64,000 bases of DNA from Candidatus Bathyarchaeota archaeon (GTDB lineage: Archaea; Thermoproteota; Bathyarchaeia; Bathyarchaeales; Bathycorpusculaceae): the NCBI GenBank assembly GCA_026014735.1, contig JAOZHT010000002.1, positions 372,001 to 436,000 of the forward strand. Reading direction: 5' to 3'. Positions 34,007-42,228 of the stretch are shown here, one piece after another. The stretch's first letter is position 1, and each line of letters opens with the position of its first letter. The translations under genes and the position numbers were made by a program. Below the pieces are notes generated by a model. That model saw only the letters and a program-made list of their open reading frames with translations. It was not told the DNA's origin and made no database searches.

Positions 34007-34791
34007 GTGGTGTATTTTTCGCCCTCGTTTAAGATGCGCTCAAGCACAGTGTTAACGTTAACCATGCCCTCGTTGGATTTAGATGAAACCGGCATAAGCA
34101 GAAACTTTAGCCCCAGCTTATCGATGGCCTGCATCATGTTGCGGCTGAACAGGCGCTTGGTACCCTCCAACCTGGCTTCGATGGCGTCCTCCAGCGCCAT
34201 GGGACTCGCCGACCACGACGCGATTGCCTGCACATCCTTTTTGGGGACCAAGTCGGCTTTGCTGAGCACATGCAGCTGCGGCTGGAAGAAGCGGTTGTAG
34301 ACTGCTGCGGAGAGGAACATGTTGGAGACGTAGTTGAGGGGGTTAATTGAGAAGACGGCGTCGAAGAGGTAAATCAATGCTTTGGGTTCTTTGGTTAACT
34401 CGTTGACGATGTAGGGGCCGGAGGCGCGGAAGGCAAACAGCTCCATCTGCCCGGGCGTATCCACCAAAACGATGTCGGCGTGGGCTTCCTCGATGTCGCG
34501 GGTCAGGTTTTCAACTTCATCGGCGATTAAATCCGCCGCCATAATCAAGGCGCCGTTAGGCCCCAAACCATACTTCTCCATTATGTTGCCTACATCCACG
34601 TAGTTGCGGACGTCCACGTCGGGTTGATAGGGCAGCTTTAATGCGCCGGGGTCAAGGTTAACGATGGCTACGTCTTGTTTGCTCATTTTAAGCCACTCTG
34701 CGAAGGCGGCGGTGAAAAGCGATTTGCCGCTGCCCGCGGTTCCGATGATAAATGCTAAAGGCACAGGGATACTCTCCGCTATGGTGTGCAT
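34003..34791 (-). CDS. GPN-loop NTPase
   Basis: GPN-loop GTPase family (XAB1/PAB0955), 262 aa. P-loop GTAGSGKS at residues 17-24, NLDPGA as the G2-like motif, the diagnostic GPN in YGLGPNGAL (about 75-83), DTPGQMELF as G3 and LSKADLV as the guanine-recognition motif. Eukaryotic relatives assist RNA polymerase II assembly; archaeal ones are dimeric GTPases of unknown client. The family assignment is firm. Confidence 0.88.
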   Translation of the reverse strand: MHTIAESIPVPLAFIIGTAGSGKSLFTAAFAEWLKMSKQDVAIVNLDPGALKLPYQPDVDVRNYVDVGNIMEKYGLGPNGALIMAADLIADEVENLTRDIEEAHADIVLVDTPGQMELFAFRASGPYIVNELTKEPKALIYLFDAVFSINPLNYVSNMFLSAAVYNRFFQPQLHVLSKADLVPKKDVQAIASWSASPMALEDAIEARLEGTKRLFSRNMMQAIDKLGLKFLLMPVSSKSNEGMVNVNTVLERILNEGEKYTT

Positions 34792-34833
34792 CGATAGATG
34801 TAATGAAGTTTTCTACTGACCTAACCGATTGAG

Positions 34834-37041
34834 TCAGTTTGCCGCCCTTTTTCTCTTTAAAGCAAGTGTACCTGCTAAAACCAATACAACCAAAGAGGCG
34901 ACAACGCCGAGTATTATCCATTGGTTAAAGCCCTCCGCTGTTTCGGTTGCTGGGGTACCAACAGCTATTGTTACCTTATGGGCGCTATGGTGGTAGGTGA
35001 AGGTAACTAGTATTGAGTCCCCTTGCTCTGTTGCAGTGTATGTTATGGGGGTCTCGTCGAGATAGATTTTAAGTGATGAAGTATTGCTGACTAAAGTTTT
35101 AGGTATGAATATGCTTACGTATCCTGTTGTGCCTGTGGTTCCGTTAACTGAAAAGCTGAGTTCTTGGCTGGTTGAGTTGAAGATAAGTGACGTTAACGTT
35201 GAGTTGGAGGTTAACGAGAACGTATTTGCTGTGTCTGCGTTTTGTTGTGACCCTTGGCATGCCAATACAGCAAAGGTTACCGCTTTGCTAACGGAGCCGT
35301 AGATGGCGTTGCCTGCGTAGGTTGCTTTAAGCATATAGCTGCCTGTAACCTGCAGATTCCACGATTCAGCGAATTCTCCGTTGTTATCCGTGACGGCGGT
35401 TGTTAAGTCAACCCAGGTGTTTCCAGCGTTAACACTGTATGACAGGAAGAGCTGTGCATCACTTATAGGGGCGCCATTGTAGGTTATGCTTCCAGTTATG
35501 TCAACTCTGTAGGTTGCGTCTAAGGCGATGCTGCGGCAGATGATGTCTATTTGGGGAGTTGGTTTGGATTGTGGCGGAGGTGTTGAAGTAGGCGCAACTG
35601 TGGATGCTGGGGTTTGGGTTTGAGTTGGAGCTTGAGTTGGAGTTGGGGTTGGGGTTTGAGTAGGGGTTGGGGTTGGAGTCGGTGATGAGGTAGGGGAAGG
35701 CGTGGGCGTTGTTTTTACTGCAAACGTAGGAGAGATATCAGTGCCGCCTCGAATATCAAGCAATAAGCAGGAGCTATCAGCCTCAACGGAGGTCCCGTTG
35801 ACTTTAACCGCTAAAATCTGATACCCACTGTTTGCTTCTATAGTAAAACATTGGTTGCTGCCATAATCAACTCGGATGTAGCCATTTGGAAAAATTGAGC
35901 CGCCAACGCCTGCAGATGCCTTGATGTAAGTTGGAGCTTCCATGTTTGGCGCCGTCAAGAATGCGGCAAATGCTACAGTACCCAAGTTAAAATCATCGTA
36001 GTAGTCATAGATTGTTTGGTTGATTGCTTGCGGGTTGGTTGTTCCCCACCAGTTAGATGAAGCGTTAAGGTTTGTGTAGTAACTTGTTTCGAGGTTACAT
36101 TGGCTATTGTCGAACAGATTATTGTTTCCGATTAAGGGTCCATTTTCTATCTGGTGGTCGGTATGTTCCGAATCCAAAAGCAGCCCCCGGACATTTTTGG
36201 TAACCGTATTGTCTTGGATAATAAACTTGACATTCGGGGTGTCATCGTGGTTAAGACCCTGAAAAACGCGGATGCCGATGCGGTTATTCACGATTAGATT
36301 TCCAGTTATACGAGTCGTAAAATTATGTGTGCTGCCATTGTCATGGCATAAAATACCCTGATCTGAACCGCTTAAAGAGTTATTAGCAACTATCGCGTTT
36401 CCGCCTATGTTTAAAGCTATTTGGGAAGGACTCACGATTGTGTTGTTAGCGATTATTGCATAGCCACCATAACAATGGCTCAGGACTTTTCCCTGAATAT
36501 AATTGTTGGTAACTGTCGTGTTTCCATCGTACCAGAACTCGATTCCTCCATCAGAGGGACATTTTATGGTGTTGCTATCTATTTTAGGTGAAGCAGAATT
36601 CGCTTCTATCGTTGGATAGTAGGTGCGGTTGCTTGTGATAAGGGCATATTGTATTATTGAGCCTGTGCCTGTTTGGTTGTTCCAACCGTTACAGCTGCTC
36701 GTAAAATCAATTCCCGCATAATACGTCCCTGAAGAATCTATGTTGATTACAATCTTGTTATCGGGTGTTCCCCGAGCGTTTAAGGTACCGTTTACCCTTA
36801 GGTAGTAGCTGTTAATGTTTACTGTGACTCCGGGCTGAATAGTTAAGCTGGCACCTTCATTCACTAACACATTTCCAGTTAAACTGTATGGGCTGTTTAC
36901 CTGTGTCCAAGTTGTATCTACACTGATTATTCCGCTGACGTTTGTACCGACAGCCTGAGCTTGAAGCGAGTTCGATTGGACTAAGATTAAGGAAAATAAA
37001 ACACAGGTTACTAAAAATGCGCTTAACCGAAACTTACCCAA
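34834..37041 (-). CDS. Right-handed beta-helix surface protein
   Basis: Surface protein of 735 aa: signal peptide (about residues 5-32), a parallel beta-helix region (about 45-360) with NosD/PbH1-type turns (NTIVSPSQIALNIGGNAIVA, NLFDNSQCN), a short Ig-like domain, a long Pro/Thr/Ser linker (about 445-500), a second Ig-like domain (about 510-590) and a C-terminal transmembrane helix. Such beta-helices often bind polysaccharides. TTG 37041 is the start; GGAGAGGAT lies upstream. The repetitive linker suggests a cell-wall-spanning stalk. Confidence 0.75.
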   Translation of the reverse strand: MGKFRLSAFLVTCVLFSLILVQSNSLQAQAVGTNVSGIISVDTTWTQVNSPYSLTGNVLVNEGASLTIQPGVTVNINSYYLRVNGTLNARGTPDNKIVINIDSSGTYYAGIDFTSSCNGWNNQTGTGSIIQYALITSNRTYYPTIEANSASPKIDSNTIKCPSDGGIEFWYDGNTTVTNNYIQGKVLSHCYGGYAIIANNTIVSPSQIALNIGGNAIVANNSLSGSDQGILCHDNGSTHNFTTRITGNLIVNNRIGIRVFQGLNHDDTPNVKFIIQDNTVTKNVRGLLLDSEHTDHQIENGPLIGNNNLFDNSQCNLETSYYTNLNASSNWWGTTNPQAINQTIYDYYDDFNLGTVAFAAFLTAPNMEAPTYIKASAGVGGSIFPNGYIRVDYGSNQCFTIEANSGYQILAVKVNGTSVEADSSCLLLDIRGGTDISPTFAVKTTPTPSPTSSPTPTPTPTQTPTPTPTQAPTQTQTPASTVAPTSTPPPQSKPTPQIDIICRSIALDATYRVDITGSITYNGAPISDAQLFLSYSVNAGNTWVDLTTAVTDNNGEFAESWNLQVTGSYMLKATYAGNAIYGSVSKAVTFAVLACQGSQQNADTANTFSLTSNSTLTSLIFNSTSQELSFSVNGTTGTTGYVSIFIPKTLVSNTSSLKIYLDETPITYTATEQGDSILVTFTYHHSAHKVTIAVGTPATETAEGFNQWIILGVVASLVVLVLAGTLALKRKRAAN

Positions 37042-37594
37042 TCTATCCTCTCCGAGCTTACTTTAACTCTACAACTAAGTCCACCTTAACGCCGTAATAT
37101 AATTTACGGTGATCCGAAAAACATAAAACAAAAATGACAAATATAGCTAACTTAAGATACAAAACTTCGGCAAACTTGCCTTTTTTGAAGGATGTTATAA
37201 TAAGATACTTTCTGCAAATTCGGAATCTCCGCTGCCAACGGTTCCAGTGAAAGGAAATAAACGCAGGATACATCGTTAGCAAGTGCATCACCAAGTCATG
37301 ACCTTTTTGCTCTGCAATAACCCCCCGCCCCTATAGTACCAAAATTTTTTGCTGTTCTGCTTGTGGCAGATTGCACAACCCGCCAGCAACCGTCTTGGCA
37401 GCCTGAAACGGAAAAGCAGCCGCCCACCAATCGCTTAGGTAGTTGTTGTGTAAAGCCGCCTTGCCACAACAACAACTATAGAAAAAACAAACCCACCAAA
37501 TTTTGGATCCACTGCCAAAAAAATAGCATAAGCAAATCAGCGCCAAAAAACCCAGCTAACCTGCACTTGGCTGCCCGGCGGGAAGCGGGTTTGT
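37042..37594. other. Intergenic region without supported gene
   Basis: About 550 bases. Short open frames here have no recognisable similarity or ribosome-binding sites. A TATA-like TACTATAGGGG reads left at about 37328-37338. An imperfect inverted repeat, TAGTTGTTGTG / CACAACAACAACTA, spans about 37439-37479 and could form a hairpin in either strand's RNA. The rest has no structure seen by eye. Confidence 0.4.
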
Positions 37595-37972
37595 TTAGCT
37601 TTGTGGTTTTCGGCGGCGCTTCTTCTTGCGGTTTAATGTGCGCACGGGTTCCCAGATGCATTCGGTGTAGGAGCCGGGTACAATCAGCGAAAGGAACTCG
37701 GCACGTAAATCCGCCTGCTCCTTAACATCCACAAAACCCTGCTCCCACTGCTCGGCATCCTCTAAACTGTCAAATTTCCACATGGCAGTGAAGCCGCCGA
37801 CGTTTCCGCCGTACTTGTGACGCAGCACCCGCATGGACCGCACATCCGCGAAGGGTTTAGGCTGCTTTTTCATCAGCGCAACAAGTTTTTTGCCCCATGC
37901 CAGATGCTCTTTTTGTTTGTCTGGTTTAACCACGTAGGTTCTCACGATAAAAACCGTCAATATCTCGCCCAC
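37595..37972 (-). CDS. Dimeric alpha/beta-barrel (ABM-like) protein
   Basis: 125-aa protein with a ferredoxin-like beta-alpha-beta-beta-alpha-beta pattern (VFIVRTYVVKPDKQKEHLAW ... GGFTAMWKFDSLEDAEQW) of the antibiotic-monooxygenase/NIPSNAP-like class and a very basic tail (NRKKKRRRKPQS). The function is unknown. GTG 37972 is the start; GTG at codon 10 is an alternative. Confidence 0.6.
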   Translation of the reverse strand: MGEILTVFIVRTYVVKPDKQKEHLAWGKKLVALMKKQPKPFADVRSMRVLRHKYGGNVGGFTAMWKFDSLEDAEQWEQGFVDVKEQADLRAEFLSLIVPGSYTECIWEPVRTLNRKKKRRRKPQS

Positions 37973-38028
37973 GTAGAATAGGTTAAGCAGGTTTAATATT
38001 CTTACCCAAAACAGGGGAAAGCTTCGGT

Positions 38029-38400
38029 TTAGGTGCCGGCTAACTGGACCACCGCAGCCACAAAATCCTCCTTGCTGACCACGCGGGTCGTATGCCCCCT
38101 GCCTGAGGTGTCCTCTAAAAGAAAAACCTCGCCTGACCGAAAACGCCGCGTCTCCCCATCGCCCACTATAATTTCAACTTCGCCTTTGAGGCAGCAGAAG
38201 AACTGCTTTTTAGGTGCAGGATGCCAGTCGCCAAACCAGCCTGCAGAGATGCAAAACAGCACCATTTTGCCTACATCATAGTATTTTGATAGCCCTACAG
38301 GCGGGGCTGGGGGAGCAAAATTGACGGATTCAAAGGAGAAGGCGTCCTCTCTAAAGTGGGATTCGCCTTGGTTGTCGGTGTATACAACTGTGTATTTCAT
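38029..38400 (-). CDS. Cupin-domain protein
   Basis: Small single-domain cupin (123 aa) with cupin motif 1 degenerate as GDWHPAPKKQFFCCLKGEVEI and motif 2 as GEVFLLEDTSGRGHTTRVV; a few His and acidic residues could bind metal. Likely a small-molecule binding or isomerase-type protein; the substrate is unknown. It ends 56 bases before the start of the gene to its left and may be cotranscribed with it. Confidence 0.72.
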   Translation of the reverse strand: MKYTVVYTDNQGESHFREDAFSFESVNFAPPAPPVGLSKYYDVGKMVLFCISAGWFGDWHPAPKKQFFCCLKGEVEIIVGDGETRRFRSGEVFLLEDTSGRGHTTRVVSKEDFVAAVVQLAGT

Positions 38401-38507
38401 CAGACCGCCAAAAGTAAGTAGGTTAATCGAGAATTAATGTTTTACAATTCAGGCGCCGGCTTGTCACTGAAAAGGGATTTAAGGCAACCGCTACAATAGG
38501 CAGTTGG

Positions 38508-39464
38508 ATGAACAAGCATTTGAAGAGAACCCGACTAATCCTTGCGGCTGCATGCACACTACTGCTGATTGCTTATGTGGCGCCTGCGTTATGCTGGAGC
38601 AACGGCGGCTACTCCGCTGACCCCGCAGTCCCCGACTATGGCACCCACGACTGGATCGCAGAGCATGCCCTCAGCTATCTGCCCGCGGAGGAAAAACAGT
38701 ACCTGACCAGCAACCTCGCCGCTTACCTCTACGGCACCGAACTGCCGGATTTACCGGCCAGCCAAGGCGGCATAGGCGACACCACCAAACACCACATATA
38801 CTATACCGCTTCCGGAGAGATTGCCGATGATGCTTCGGCGCAGAGAGCGCAGGCAATGTATACGCAGGCGCAAAGTTTCCTGCAAACCCAAAACTACACA
38901 TATGCCGCTCGAGCCGCCGGCGCCATGACCCATTACATCGCGGACTTAGCGGTGTTTGGGCATGTTATGGGCGCTTCGACGACTTGGGGCACAGAAGTCC
39001 ACCATAGCGACTACGAAAGCTACGTTACAGACAAAACCTCAAGTTACAGTAGCAGCTTTGACGGTTACCTCTCATTCGACGGCAGCTTAACAGTGCTTTC
39101 AGCCCACGACGCCACCGTAACCTTAGCCTACGACACCACCTTCGGCGGCGCAAGCCACCGCAACTGCACCTGGATGGACGCTAACTATGGCTGGAGCAAC
39201 CCAGACTTCAAAAGCAGATGTGGAGAATCACTCAATCTGGCAGTGAACATGGTGGCGGATGCACTGCATAGCCTCTACGTGGAAACATACCCTGCGCAGA
39301 TTACCCCAAGCCCAGCGCCGACAGACACGCCTTCGCCCTCCACATCCCCCACAGCTACACCCGCGGTTCCCGAGTTTCCAGTGGTCCAAATCCTGCTTGC
39401 AGCAATGGCGGCGCTTCTGGCATTAACTATTGCCTCCAAAAAATATGTGCCTAAACCTCGATGA
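38508..39464 (+). CDS. Zinc-dependent phospholipase C-like surface protein
   Basis: Secreted or anchored protein (318 aa). After a signal peptide (residues 9-30) the mature chain begins near CWSNGGY, with the zinc-ligand pattern of the phospholipase C/P1-nuclease fold: GTHDWIAEHAL, YGTELPD, TKHHIYY, AGAMTHYIADLAVFGHVMG and EVHHSDYE. A Pro/Ser/Thr linker leads to VPEFPVVQILLAAM and a basic end, resembling a PEF-CTERM sorting tail as seen in some archaea. It probably hydrolyses phosphodiester bonds outside the cell. Confidence 0.75.
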   Translation: MNKHLKRTRLILAAACTLLLIAYVAPALCWSNGGYSADPAVPDYGTHDWIAEHALSYLPAEEKQYLTSNLAAYLYGTELPDLPASQGGIGDTTKHHIYYTASGEIADDASAQRAQAMYTQAQSFLQTQNYTYAARAAGAMTHYIADLAVFGHVMGASTTWGTEVHHSDYESYVTDKTSSYSSSFDGYLSFDGSLTVLSAHDATVTLAYDTTFGGASHRNCTWMDANYGWSNPDFKSRCGESLNLAVNMVADALHSLYVETYPAQITPSPAPTDTPSPSTSPTATPAVPEFPVVQILLAAMAALLALTIASKKYVPKPR

Positions 39465-39472
39465 AGCTGTAG

Positions 39473-39700
39473 CTAGAGGTCTTGGCTTTTTCCCTGCATG
39501 CAATAGTAGAGTTGGCTCAGCGAGTTGTTAAGGTAGACGGGGCAGGTGGCGCAGATGCAGCCTACGGAGCTGGCGTTCTGGTTTGCTTTGCCTCGGGCAC
39601 AGAAGAGGGTGCCGGTTAATTTCGATTTTAGGTATGTGGGGCAGCTGGGACAGATGCATAACGCTGCGTTTTCTTGGTTATCTAAAACTGGGTTACCCAA
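39473..39700 (-). CDS. Cys-rich DUF2769-like protein
   Basis: 75-aa protein with two copies of a Cys motif, CICPSCPTYLKS...FCARGK and CICATCPVYLNN...YCMQGK, typical of DUF2769. Eight cysteines could bind two metals or clusters. The function is unknown. It converges on the PLC-like gene with 8 bases between. Confidence 0.75.
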   Translation of the reverse strand: MGNPVLDNQENAALCICPSCPTYLKSKLTGTLFCARGKANQNASSVGCICATCPVYLNNSLSQLYYCMQGKSQDL

Positions 39701-39841
39701 TAGCTCACCATAACCAAGTGGCGATGCAGACGTAATATGGATATGTGGCTAACACAGAGCAGTTACATTAATTATCAAGTAAAAAGCCGTTTCAGCTCTG
39801 AGACCTTGATGCGCACTCGGTGCTGCGATTGGGCTATTCCT

Positions 39842-39860
39842 TGTGCATTACTAATGCACA
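39842..39860. repeat. Palindrome beside tRNA-Gly 3' end
   Basis: Perfect inverted repeat TGTGCATTA-C-TAATGCACA, starting 12 bases beyond the encoded CCA of the tRNA. It could be a processing/termination hairpin or an integration scar; nothing else supports either. Confidence 0.35.
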
Positions 39861-39872
39861 CCATATGAATTT

Positions 39873-39948
39873 TGGTGCGGTTGCCGGGATTTGAACCCGG
39901 GTGGCCAGCTTGGGAAGCTGGAGTCCTACCGAGCTAGACTACAACCGC
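39873..39948 (-). tRNA. tRNA-Gly (CCC anticodon)
   Basis: Full cloverleaf on the minus strand: acceptor GCGGTTG/CAACCGC, D arm GTC..GAC, anticodon stem CCAGC/GCTGG with loop TTCCCAA (anticodon CCC), T arm CCGGG-TTCAAAT-CCCGG, discriminator A and an encoded CCA (39873-39875). No intron. Confidence 0.95.
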
Positions 39949-39983
39949 GCTGAGCCGATGCCCTGTTTTTGGTGTGGCTCGGG

Positions 39984-39993
39984 GAATATATTG
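39984..39993 (+). promoter_or_regulatory. TATA box for purM
   Basis: GAATATATTG, centred about 31 bases before ATG 40020, which fits a near-leaderless transcript starting at that ATG. Confidence 0.4.
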
Positions 39994-40019
39994 GTTTTGT
40001 GACGGAAACGGATTACAAA

Positions 40020-41246
40020 ATGCCTGAATTTGCCGAGCCAGCGCAACCGTATACAAAAGCATCAACAACCCTGCAGCTAACCCCCTTCAACCCCGCAGGC
40101 TACGCTGAATGGAAACAAAATCGTTATCAGACAGAAACCTACACATTAAGCAGGCGAATTGGCATGCCCAAAAACTACACTTACACCGATGCAGGCGTCA
40201 ACCGGGAACAGCGCCACCAATCCAAAAAAGCCCTCTCAACCCTAAAAGCCACCTACAAACACATCAGCTTTGGCGGCATCATGCATCTACCCTACAGCAA
40301 CCTCTTCCCCGTCGGAGAAAACTCGTTTTTGGACCTGGAAATCGAGGGCGTAGGCACCAAAGTATTGCTCGCTGAACTCGTGGGTAAACACGACACCATA
40401 GGCGTAGACGCAGTCGCCATGGTGGTAAACGACGTAATCCGCAGCGGCGCCAAACCCCTTGCATTGGCAGATAACATTCACGCCGTAGCCAGCGAACCCG
40501 CTTTAGTTAACGCTTGGCTTAAAGGCCTAATCGAGGGCGCCGAGCAATCCATGTGCCCCATCGTGAACGGCGAAACCGGCGACGTCGCAGAAATCATCCG
40601 GGGCATCAAACCCAACTGTGGTTTTGACATGGTGGCGTCCTGCGTGGGCACTGTGGAGCGAGAGGACATCATAACAGGGCAGGGCATCAAACCCGGCGAC
40701 CCCATCATCGGGTTGGCGAGCAGTGGTTTGCACAGCAACGGCATCACGATGGCACGCAAAATCCTCTTCAAGCAGTGGGGCGGCAAATACGAAGCCACCG
40801 ACGTACCTGAGGGCTTGGACCGCGAAGTCGGATTGGAAGCGCTGGAGCCCACCAAAATCTACGTTAAACCGCTCCTTAAACTGGCACATGAAGTCAAAAT
40901 TAAAGGCGCCGTCCACATCACAGGCGACGCCTACACCAAATTCAACAACCTCGCAGGCTTCTCGCCGGGCATAGGGTTTTGCTTTAGCAATTTTAGTCCG
41001 CCTCCGATTTTTGGTTTGCTCCAGAGAATAGCTGCGGAACTGGGCTTAACGGTGACGGATGAGGAGATGTTTAGGACTTTTAACATGGGCTGGGGCTTTG
41101 GCATCATAGTGGACAAATGCGATGGAGACAAAGCGTTGCAGGCGTTAGCTGGGGACCCTCATAGGCCACAGGTAATTGGGGAAGTCACAGACAAAGAACG
41201 AATTGTTGAAATAAAATACCAAAATAAACACATGTACCTAACCTAG
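40020..41246 (+). CDS. purM: Phosphoribosylformylglycinamidine cyclo-ligase
   Basis: PurM (AIR synthetase) closes the imidazole ring of AIR from FGAM with ATP. Family blocks: TYTDAGVNREQ, DLEIEGVGTKVLLAEL, IGVDAVAMVVNDVIRSGAKPL, NGETGDVAEIIRG and GLASSGLHSNGITMARKI. Compared with the usual 330-350 aa it has about 48 extra N-terminal residues if ATG 40020 is used; ATG 40164, just before the conserved core, is the shorter choice but has no good ribosome-binding site. The TATA box position favours 40020. It is convergent with purQ and lies just beside tRNA-Gly. Confidence 0.85.
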   Translation: MPEFAEPAQPYTKASTTLQLTPFNPAGYAEWKQNRYQTETYTLSRRIGMPKNYTYTDAGVNREQRHQSKKALSTLKATYKHISFGGIMHLPYSNLFPVGENSFLDLEIEGVGTKVLLAELVGKHDTIGVDAVAMVVNDVIRSGAKPLALADNIHAVASEPALVNAWLKGLIEGAEQSMCPIVNGETGDVAEIIRGIKPNCGFDMVASCVGTVEREDIITGQGIKPGDPIIGLASSGLHSNGITMARKILFKQWGGKYEATDVPEGLDREVGLEALEPTKIYVKPLLKLAHEVKIKGAVHITGDAYTKFNNLAGFSPGIGFCFSNFSPPPIFGLLQRIAAELGLTVTDEEMFRTFNMGWGFGIIVDKCDGDKALQALAGDPHRPQVIGEVTDKERIVEIKYQNKHMYLT

Positions 41247-41372
41247 ACCCCTTGCTTCAGCTGGCTACAAACGCATAATGATCCCCAAGGTTCACCCACA
41301 ATCGCATACACTTCAATGCTGAGGAAACAGCAGTTTTCCGCTGTTCACAATGTTTCTTTTACATTTGTTTAG

Positions 41373-41390
41373 CCTATATATAAGGGGGTA
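41373..41390 (+). promoter_or_regulatory. TATA element with G-run, facing purQ 3' end
   Basis: CCTATATATAAGGGGGTA, nearly the same arrangement as at 31504. It points right, into the 3' end of oppositely oriented purQ; no gene follows in that direction. Confidence 0.35.
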
Positions 41391-41412
41391 TAGAATCGGG
41401 TGAGCAGCAGAG

Positions 41413-42228
41413 CTATGTTTTTGCGAGTTTGTCGATGATGCTTTGGAATATGAGTTTGCCGTCGCCGTAGAGGAGCTTCCTGTTTTGGCTTGTCCAGTCG
41501 GGTTGCTGCCACCAGTACATGGCGCGCTCCGGATGAGGCATCAGGCCAAAGATGTTGCCTTCGCTGTTGCATATGCCTGCGATGTCATGGAAGCTGCCGT
41601 TGGGGTTATCGGGGTATTTGCCCTCTGCCACTGCGCCGTCTCTGCTGCAGTAACGGAAAACCAGCATGTCCTCGTCGATGAGTTTTTGGAGCAGCGCAAC
41701 TTCTTTTTCTTTGGGAAACAGCAGTCTGCCCTCGCCATGCGCAATCGGCAGCCGGATGGTTTTGCCTGCCCGAATCGCCGAGGTAAAAGCGCATTTGCCG
41801 CGGTTCTCCTGTTTAAGGTAGACCCATTTGCATTTGAATCCTGCGGGTTCATTGGTGCTCAAGGTGGCTTCGGGGTATGCGCTGACTCCGCTGAAACCCG
41901 GCAGCAACCCGTACTCAACCAGGATTTGAAAGCCGTTGCAGATGCCTAAGATGGGTCTGCCCTCGTCGACGAACTTTGCGATTTCTTTTCCCAGATTCGC
42001 CGCAAGATGCCGCGCGAAGATGACGCCGCTGCGGACATAGTCGCCGTAGCTGAAGCCGCCTGGAAAAACCAGCACACTGTAGTCGAGGAGGTTTTTTTGT
42101 TTGATGAGTTCGCTGACCTGCAGGGTTTCGGCTTGGACGCCTAGTTCCTGGAAGGCACGTTTGGTTTCCTGGTCGCAGTTGGTTCCGCCGACGCGCAGCA
42201 CGCAAACGCGGATGTCTTCTAGCTTCAT
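41413..42228 (-). CDS. purQ: FGAM synthase subunit PurQ (glutaminase)
   Basis: Glutamine amidotransferase class I subunit of phosphoribosylformylglycinamidine synthase (271 aa), which supplies ammonia to PurL. Nucleophile elbow GICNGFQIL (Cys about 98), oxyanion GGFSYGDYVRSG, and His-Glu pair in LMPHPERAMY. Its start overlaps the purL stop by one base (TAATG), so the subunits are translationally coupled. The length is the archaeal/Gram-positive small-PurQ type. Confidence 0.93.
   Translation of the reverse strand: MKLEDIRVCVLRVGGTNCDQETKRAFQELGVQAETLQVSELIKQKNLLDYSVLVFPGGFSYGDYVRSGVIFARHLAANLGKEIAKFVDEGRPILGICNGFQILVEYGLLPGFSGVSAYPEATLSTNEPAGFKCKWVYLKQENRGKCAFTSAIRAGKTIRLPIAHGEGRLLFPKEKEVALLQKLIDEDMLVFRYCSRDGAVAEGKYPDNPNGSFHDIAGICNSEGNIFGLMPHPERAMYWWQQPDWTSQNRKLLYGDGKLIFQSIIDKLAKT

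Noticed and set aside
37058-37725. Short frames in the 37-kb gap on both strands
   Set aside because: No ribosome-binding sites or recognisable sequence, odd composition; kept as an intergenic region.
39842-39948. tRNA-Gly as an integration site
   Set aside because: No integrase, no second copy of the tRNA end and no foreign block next to it; only a short palindrome is present.
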